A DNA stretch of 64,000 nucleotides from JBFWRK01 sp050248955 (GTDB lineage Bacteria > Actinomycetota > Acidimicrobiia > Acidimicrobiales > Ilumatobacteraceae). Location: the NCBI GenBank assembly GCA_050248955.1, contig JBFWRK010000021.1, forward strand, positions 9,755 to 73,754, written 5' to 3'. Below are positions 59,096 to 64,000 of this stretch, piece after piece; the first letter of the stretch is position 1, and each line of letters starts with the position of its first letter. The position numbers and the translations under genes were made by a program. Under the pieces are notes generated by a model. The model was not told the DNA's origin. It made no database searches and saw only the letters and a program-made list of their open reading frames with translations.

Positions 59096-59101
59096 TACGG
59101 T
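59096..59101 (+). promoter_or_regulatory. -10 box (TACGGT) for the second glycosyltransferase operon
   Basis: TACGGT lies 40 bases before the ATG at 59142; a GGAGG ribosome-binding site 5 bases before the ATG shows this is a leadered mRNA. Confidence 0.4.
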
Positions 59102-59141
59102 CGCGCCGATCTGGCAGCAGCGCCGTTCGGAACGGAGGACG

Positions 59142-60422
59142 ATGGAGGACGACGAGACGCCAGTGGAGTTGGACGCGAGTGATGCGGCGAGCCGCTTCCA
59201 GCGCAGGCTGACCGTGATCGTGGCACTCGGCGCGATCTGGCGGTTCGGCTTCGTCATCGCCACGAAGCGACACCGCGAGCTGCTCCTCAACGACTCGCTG
59301 TACTACAGCTGGCAGGGGGTGCAGCTCGCCGACGGGGTGTGGTTCCGCGACATCCTCGCCGCGAACCCTGCGGCCGAGCACGGTCCGCTCACTGCCGTGT
59401 TGCTCGCCCCGGTCAGCTGGGGATCGCACGCGCTGTTCCAGCAACGACTCATGACAACGGCGTGCGGCGTCGTGACGATTGCCCTCGTCGGACTCGTCGG
59501 ACGGCGGATCGGCGGTGACCGGGCCGGCCTGGTCGCTGCCGGGCTCGCTGCCGTGTACCCGAACCTCTGGATCAACGACGGCCTCGTGATGTCCGAGTCG
59601 CTCGGCTGCATGCTCGTCGCCGCGTTCCTCCTCGTTGCGCTGCAGCTCGTCGAGCGACCCGGCGTCCGGAGCGCACTCGCCGCCGGAGCGCTGATCGGGC
59701 TCGGTGCGTTGACCCGCAGCGAGCTGATCGTCCTGCTGCCACTGCTGTGGATCGTCGTGGCCCGCTGGACGCGGCCTCGGAACGAAGCGCTGAAGTCGAT
59801 CGCGCTGGCGACCGTCGGCACGATCGTCGTCCTGTCGCCGTGGGTGGCGTTCAACATGACGCGCTTCGACCGCCCCGTGCTGCTGACCACGAACGACGGG
59901 AGCACGCTGGTCGGCGCGAACTGCGACGAGACGTACCGGGGCGCAGCGCTCGGTGGATGGTCGCTGTTCTGCGTGCTGAACACTCCGGGGCCGGTCGGCG
60001 CCGACGACTCGGTGCGTTCCGCCGAGCAGCGGCGGGCCGCGCTCTCGTATGTCCGCGACAACCTGACGCGCGTCCCGATCGTCGTGATCGCGCGCGTCGC
60101 TCGCACCGCCGACCTCTACGGCATCAGCAACCTCGTCCACCAGGACGTCGGCGAGGAGCGCGACCGGTGGGCGTCGTGGGCGGGCATCGTCAGCTGGTGG
60201 CTGCTGGCTCCGATCGCCGCGTTCGGGTTGCAGCTCGCTCGCCGGCGCGACGCGTGGATCCTCGCGATGCCGCTCGTCGCGGTCGTCGCGACCACGGTGC
60301 TCTTCTACGGCACGCACCGCATCCGCTCGCCACTCGAGCCGGCCCTCGTCGTGGCCGCCGGGCTCGCGATCGCGCACTGGTCGGCGCGCAGCCGCCCCGA
60401 ACGGGTGGCGGCGACGGGATGA
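59142..60422 (+). CDS. GT39/ArnT-like membrane glycosyltransferase
   Basis: 426 residues with about nine to ten helices. The first loop has LLLNDSLYYSWQGVQLADG, the PMT/ArnT-type acidic loop, and the following AAEHGPLTAVLLAPVSW; MSESLGCMLVAAFLLVALQL fits the family. Transfers a sugar from a polyprenyl-phosphate donor on the outer face. The start is ATG 59142 because of GGAGG five bases upstream. Its stop overlaps the ATG of the second acyltransferase (ATGA). Confidence 0.82.
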   Translation: MEDDETPVELDASDAASRFQRRLTVIVALGAIWRFGFVIATKRHRELLLNDSLYYSWQGVQLADGVWFRDILAANPAAEHGPLTAVLLAPVSWGSHALFQQRLMTTACGVVTIALVGLVGRRIGGDRAGLVAAGLAAVYPNLWINDGLVMSESLGCMLVAAFLLVALQLVERPGVRSALAAGALIGLGALTRSELIVLLPLLWIVVARWTRPRNEALKSIALATVGTIVVLSPWVAFNMTRFDRPVLLTTNDGSTLVGANCDETYRGAALGGWSLFCVLNTPGPVGADDSVRSAEQRRAALSYVRDNLTRVPIVVIARVARTADLYGISNLVHQDVGEERDRWASWAGIVSWWLLAPIAAFGLQLARRRDAWILAMPLVAVVATTVLFYGTHRIRSPLEPALVVAAGLAIAHWSARSRPERVAATG

Positions 60423-62431
60423 ACCGGCGTCCGGGCATCGGGCTCGACCACGAGCCGGCGCTCGACGGGATGCGCGCCGTCGCGGTGGCCGTGGTGCTCC
60501 TGTTCCACGCCGACGTTTCGTGGATGCGAGGCGGCTACATCGGCGTCAGCGTCTTCTTCACGCTGTCCGGGTTCCTCATCACCCGGCTGCTCCTCACCGA
60601 GCACCACCTGACGGGCCGGATCGCGCTCGGGCAGTTCTACGCCCGGCGCGCCCGCCGGCTCGTGCCGGCGAGCCTCGTGTGCGTGGCCGGCGTCGTGGTC
60701 GGCGCGTGGCTCGGGTGGTTCACGATCGACGAGTCGTTGCGCCGCGACGTCGTCGGCGCGATCCTCCAGGTCGCCAACTGGGTGAGCCTCGGCGGATCCG
60801 ACAGCTACGCCGACCTCCTCCGGCGGATCAGCGATGCGCCGTCGCCGCTCGCCCACTACTGGTCTCTGGCGATCGAGGAGCAGTTCTACTGGCTCTGGCC
60901 GCTGGTGCTGCTCGTGCTCCTCCGGCGAGCGCCTTCGCCGTCCGCGGTCCTGCGCCGCATCGCTGGCGTCACGCTCGCGGTCGCGGTCATCGGCGTGTGG
61001 ATCGCGGTCCGGTTCGGGCCCGACGCCGCGTACTGGTCGACGCCGTCGCGAGCCGGCGAGATCCTGGTCGGCGCCACGCTCGCCGCCGCCCTGTTCGGCC
61101 GACCGGTCGGGCGGCGCGCCGCGTGGTGCGGGCCCCCAGCGCTCGTCGCGATCATCGCTGCAGCTGCGGTGTTCCCCGTCGGCAGCGGCCCCGCGTACCA
61201 AGGGCTGATGCCGCTGTTCGCCCTGATCAGCGCCGGCCTGATCGTGGCCCTGCTGACGGACGGACCGGTGCGCTCGCTGCTGCGCACACCGACGCTCGTC
61301 GCCTGCGGACGGGTCAGCTACGGGCTCTACCTGTACCACTGGCCGGTCTTCCTGGTCCTCGACGAGGCGCGTACCGGCCTCGGCGGGATCGCACTCCTGA
61401 ACGTGCGGCTGGCGATCACGGCAGCACTGGCGACGGCCTCGTTCGTGCTCCTCGAGGCACCGATCCGCGGTCGGGCGTGGTCACCTCGGCTCACGGCCGG
61501 GCTCGCTGTCGCGACCGTCGGCGCGATGCTCGCCACCGCCGCCACGATGACCGTGGCCGACGTCACCTACTGGCGAGCGGGTCGGACGACGACGGTGGCG
61601 GGCGAGCTGCGCGCCGACCCACCCGGCCCACTCGGCCCCGGCGAGCCCGCCCAGCCCACCCAGCTCGGTGGGCCGACGGCGACGGTCGTACCGGTGATGC
61701 CGGTGATGACGCCTCAGCGGCTGTTGACGGCGTCCCCGCCGCTCGTGCCCGACCGCCCGATCCGGGTCATCGTGGTCGGCGACTCCACGGCGGAGGCCAC
61801 GGGTGCTGGCCTGCTCGCGTGGGCGGGCATCCATCCCGAGCTCGCGTCGGTCGGCATCCGGACGAGCCCGGGCTGCGGCATGATGCTCGAGGGTGTCGTC
61901 CCGGCCGACGGCGCCGACGACTTCACCACGCCGTGCCGGGAGGTGCTGGAACGGCAACTGCCGCTCGACATCGCGACGTTGCACCCCGACGTGATCGTGA
62001 TCCAGGTGACGCTGCGCGACCTGGTCGACCGCGTCTGGTCGGACGACGAGGGTGTGCTCACGCCGTTCGATGCCCGGTTCCGCGACCGGCTCACGACTGC
62101 GTACCGCTCCCGCACCGCGGACCTGCTGGCTCACGGCGTCGCCAGGGTCGTCTGGGTGGTGCCGCCGACGCCCGACATGTACTGGGATCCGGGAACGTCC
62201 GACTACGAGGACCCTGCTCGGTTCGCGATCCAACGGGAGGCGATCGAGGCGACCGTCGCCTCGCATCCGGGCACAGCGCGGGTCGTCGATCTCGCCGGGT
62301 GGCTGGATGCCGCCGGCATCGCCACGGACCACGCGGTCCGTCCCGATGGACTGCACTGGGCGCCGGAGGCGGCGCAGCAGATCGCCGAGGACTGGTTGGG
62401 TCAGCAGCTGATCGAGGCAGTGCTCACCTGA
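60419..62431 (+). CDS. Acyltransferase-3/SGNH fusion, second copy
   Basis: 670 residues, same layout as the protein at 50.3-52.4 kb. The membrane domain (about 15-385) has ALDGMRAVAVAVVLLFHADV, SVFFTLSGFLITRLLLTEHH, YARRARRLVPASLVCV and YWSLAIEEQFYWLWPL. After a Pro-rich linker the SGNH domain has Ser in VVGDSTAEATGAG and the Asp-His pair in RPDGLHWAPEAA. Predicted to O-acylate exported glycans. It is coupled to the GT39-like gene by ATGA. Its TGA lies in the first copy of a 20-bp tandem repeat. Confidence 0.92.
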   Translation: MNRRPGIGLDHEPALDGMRAVAVAVVLLFHADVSWMRGGYIGVSVFFTLSGFLITRLLLTEHHLTGRIALGQFYARRARRLVPASLVCVAGVVVGAWLGWFTIDESLRRDVVGAILQVANWVSLGGSDSYADLLRRISDAPSPLAHYWSLAIEEQFYWLWPLVLLVLLRRAPSPSAVLRRIAGVTLAVAVIGVWIAVRFGPDAAYWSTPSRAGEILVGATLAAALFGRPVGRRAAWCGPPALVAIIAAAAVFPVGSGPAYQGLMPLFALISAGLIVALLTDGPVRSLLRTPTLVACGRVSYGLYLYHWPVFLVLDEARTGLGGIALLNVRLAITAALATASFVLLEAPIRGRAWSPRLTAGLAVATVGAMLATAATMTVADVTYWRAGRTTTVAGELRADPPGPLGPGEPAQPTQLGGPTATVVPVMPVMTPQRLLTASPPLVPDRPIRVIVVGDSTAEATGAGLLAWAGIHPELASVGIRTSPGCGMMLEGVVPADGADDFTTPCREVLERQLPLDIATLHPDVIVIQVTLRDLVDRVWSDDEGVLTPFDARFRDRLTTAYRSRTADLLAHGVARVVWVVPPTPDMYWDPGTSDYEDPARFAIQREAIEATVASHPGTARVVDLAGWLDAAGIATDHAVRPDGLHWAPEAAQQIAEDWLGQQLIEAVLT

Positions 62432-62474
62432 GCGAAGCGGTGCTCACCCGAGCGAAGCGGTGCTCACCTGAGCG
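62420..62474. repeat. 20-bp tandem repeat spanning two convergent stop codons
   Basis: GTGCTCACCTGAGCGAAGCG at 62420-62439, the same unit with one change at 62440-62459, and 15 bases of a third copy at 62460-62474. The first copy holds the acyltransferase TGA; the third holds the stop (TCA, read TGA on the minus strand) of the convergent gene. Confidence 0.8.
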
Positions 62475-63135
62475 CCGTCACCGTCATGCGCGCGACCCGC
62501 GTCGCACCCGCCGGGCTCAACGTCCCCGCCTCGTCGCGCACTGCGATCTCGCCACTCGGCGGGCAGGTGTCCCACCACTGACACGGCTGCTCGGGCGTGT
62601 CGGGCATCCCCAGCAGCCGCGACGGCTCGACGACGACCGCGTCGAACCCGCTGAGGGCGGCCGCCGTCGTCTCATCCCCCGGCTGCACCACGACGACAGC
62701 CCTTGCCCCGCCGGCTGCCTGGACGGCTTCGCCTCGTAGCGCCTCCGGGGCGGTCCCGCACGTCCCTTCGACGAGGGCCGACACGACGACGCGCGACGGC
62801 GCGTCTGCCTCCACCGCGGCCCTGACCGCTGCGGGGACGTCGCACCACGTCGCGATCGTCGGCGCCCACGCCAGCGAGAAGCCGTCCTCGTGGATGCGGT
62901 ACGTCATCTCCCGCTCGGCGCTGGCGAGGAACGGATCGCTGACGATGACCACGTCGGTGCCGGCCGCCTGACCGGTGAACGTCGGCCACCACCACCAGCC
63001 GATCGCCACGAGCGCCACGACACCGACCATCGCGAAGCGATACGGACGCCGTTCTGGCGCGGCGAGGCTGGACCACCAGGACACGATCGGAGAACGGTAG
63101 TCGACCTCGCCCACGCGACCACCGGTGCGGCTCAC
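62464..63135 (-). CDS. Membrane-anchored SGNH-like protein lacking catalytic residues
   Basis: 223 residues from GTG 63135. A membrane helix near residues 31-47 (FAMVGVVALVAIGWWWWPTF) anchors an extracytoplasmic domain. The domain opens with DVVIVSDPFLASAEREMTYR, where an SGNH hydrolase would have the GDS motif, and ends with RDEAGTLSPAGATRVA, where the DxxH pair would be. The Ser-containing GDS and the His both appear lost. Possibly a pseudo-enzyme or binding protein for glycan acylation. GTG overlaps the GT4 stop (GTGA). Confidence 0.65.
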   Translation of the reverse strand: MSRTGGRVGEVDYRSPIVSWWSSLAAPERRPYRFAMVGVVALVAIGWWWWPTFTGQAAGTDVVIVSDPFLASAEREMTYRIHEDGFSLAWAPTIATWCDVPAAVRAAVEADAPSRVVVSALVEGTCGTAPEALRGEAVQAAGGARAVVVVQPGDETTAAALSGFDAVVVEPSRLLGMPDTPEQPCQWWDTCPPSGEIAVRDEAGTLSPAGATRVARMTVTALR

Positions 63136-64000
63136 GAACGTCCCCGATCCGAGCGCTGCCGGACGACACGGGCGAGCACGTCGAGCAGCCCGCGAGCGCT
63201 CGACTCCCACGTCAACGTCGCCGCGCGTGCCAGACCCGCAGCCCGCATCCGCTCGCGACGCTCGTGATCGAGGAGGAGATCGGCGAGCGCGTCGCCGAGA
63301 CCCGCCGGTTCCGTGAGCACACCCGTGACACCGTCGACCACCGAGCAGCGGTGACCGCTGATGTCGGTCGCGACCGCAGGCGCGCCGCAGGCCGACGCCT
63401 CCGTCATCGTCAGCCCCCACCCCTCCGCCAGCGATGCGCTGGTGACGACCCATGCCCGCCGGTACTGCTCACGCAGCTCGTCGCGGTCGACGTGCCCGAG
63501 GAAGGTGATCCAGCCCTGCGCCCCGGCCGAGCGGACGCGGTCCTCGAGCTCGGGCCGCAGCGGTCCCTCGCCGACGATGACCAACCGCGCCTCGGGCACC
63601 CGGGCGTGGACGCGCTCCATCGCGTCGAGGACGAGTCCGAACCGCTTGACGGGTGCGAGCCGTCCGACGGCGACGATCGTCGGGAGGTCGGCCTGTGCAC
63701 CGCCGGGGCTGAAGAACGGGTCGATGCCGTTGTCGACCGCGGTCACGAGCTCGGGCCGGAAGCCGAGCCCGAGCAGCTCGTCGCGGGTGGCCGAGGACGG
63801 CGTCACGGTCTCCGTGCTGCGGTAGAAGGGCGGCGCGATCCGCGCCTCGAGCACCCGGCCGAAGCTCGCCAGCGGGCCGGGGAGGATCTGTCCCCACATC
63901 GGCCCGTGCACGTGGTGGAGCATGGTCACCCGCGGCGCACGGCACCACACCGGCGAGAACCACGGCACACCGTTCCACACCTCGACGAGCGCGTCGTAGC
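63132..64000 (-). CDS. GT4-family glycosyltransferase, partial (N-terminus beyond right edge)
   Basis: About 289 residues visible; the 5' end lies beyond 64000 because the frame stays open there with homologous sequence (YDALVEVWNGVPWF). Retaining GT-B fold: TIVAVGRLAPVKRFGLVLDA is the nucleotide-sugar domain start, VIVGEGPLRPELE follows, and the donor-binding EGWGLTMTEASACGAPAVA motif (the EX7E glutamates) is intact. Transfers a sugar from a nucleotide donor in the cytoplasm, probably to a surface glycan precursor. It is upstream of, and coupled to, the SGNH-like gene. Confidence 0.92.
   Translation of the reverse strand, partial: YDALVEVWNGVPWFSPVWCRAPRVTMLHHVHGPMWGQILPGPLASFGRVLEARIAPPFYRSTETVTPSSATRDELLGLGFRPELVTAVDNGIDPFFSPGGAQADLPTIVAVGRLAPVKRFGLVLDAMERVHARVPEARLVIVGEGPLRPELEDRVRSAGAQGWITFLGHVDRDELREQYRRAWVVTSASLAEGWGLTMTEASACGAPAVATDISGHRCSVVDGVTGVLTEPAGLGDALADLLLDHERRERMRAAGLARAATLTWESSARGLLDVLARVVRQRSDRGRS

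Noticed and set aside
1..64000. Mobile elements, prophage, CRISPR, toxin-antitoxin or secondary-metabolite clusters
   Set aside because: I looked for transposases, integrases, regularly spaced repeats, paired small toxin/antitoxin genes and PKS/NRPS modules and found none. The dispersed palindromes are too few and irregular for CRISPR.

Overview
This is a 64-kb stretch of very GC-rich DNA with dense, bacterial-style coding on both strands and strict third-position G/C preference. Gene content (AftD-type arabinofuranosyltransferase, Ppm-type polyprenol-phosphate mannosyltransferase, PigV-like mannosyltransferase, lipoproteins with Thr/Ala/Glu-rich linkers, DUF5522, DUF2157, DUF4349) points to an actinobacterium. 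The mix of lipid-acid metabolism, molybdenum enzymes and many leaderless genes suggests an Acidimicrobiia-like (Ilumatobacter-type) environmental lineage. That placement is inference, not proven by a marker gene. I see no rRNA, tRNA, CRISPR array, transposase, integrase or phage gene; the window reads as ordinary chromosome.

Layout. 0-4 kb: acyl-CoA dehydrogenase (runs off the left edge), transglutaminase-like protein, acyl-CoA synthetase and an FMN split-barrel protein. 4-7.5 kb: a molybdate importer modABC with overlapping genes, followed by a PadR-type regulator. 7.5-12.7 kb: Gfo/Idh oxidoreductase with aldehyde dehydrogenase, divergent from a glycerophosphodiesterase; then a GlcD-like flavin oxidase with a small membrane protein. 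12.7-25 kb: gamma-glutamyltransferase, NAD synthetase, a cytosine-deaminase-like amidohydrolase, and a possible leader ORF coupled to an SDR, followed by a NitT/TauT-type ABC importer, alpha/beta hydrolase, D-2-hydroxyacid dehydrogenase and a DUF2157 membrane protein. 25-36 kb: carbamoylase-type M20 amidase with a creatininase-family protein, a CrtI-like flavoprotein, a site-2 protease, a purine-type phosphoribosyltransferase, a three-subunit xanthine-dehydrogenase-type molybdenum hydroxylase, PPK2 and DUF5522. 36-43.7 kb: a five-gene peptide/nickel-type ABC importer, a TetR regulator and a DUF4349 lipoprotein. 43.8-64 kb: an AlkA-like glycosylase, then a cell-envelope glycan region with PigV-like and AftD-like transferases, two acyltransferase-SGNH fusions, Ppm synthase, a GMC flavoprotein operon with two SDR epimerases, two GT-C membrane proteins, a degenerate SGNH-like protein and a GT4 transferase cut by the right edge.

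How the parts may work together. The molybdate importer would feed the molybdenum hydroxylase in the same window. The deaminase, carbamoylase, creatininase, phosphoribosyltransferase and xanthine-dehydrogenase-type genes between 16 and 34 kb look like a nucleobase or cyclic-amide utilisation neighbourhood. The 44-64 kb block looks like surface polysaccharide assembly from polyprenyl-phosphate sugars with O-acylation.

The sequence-level signals that stand out are: (i) a family of 25-bp-core palindromes, in pairs, in two gaps between convergent genes; (ii) a recurrent TANNNT box 6-9 bases before the start codon of many operon-leading genes, the signature of leaderless transcripts; (iii) GTGA/ATGA stop-start overlaps as the main mode of operon coupling; and (iv) convergent genes whose stops lie in copies of the same 20-bp tandem repeat.
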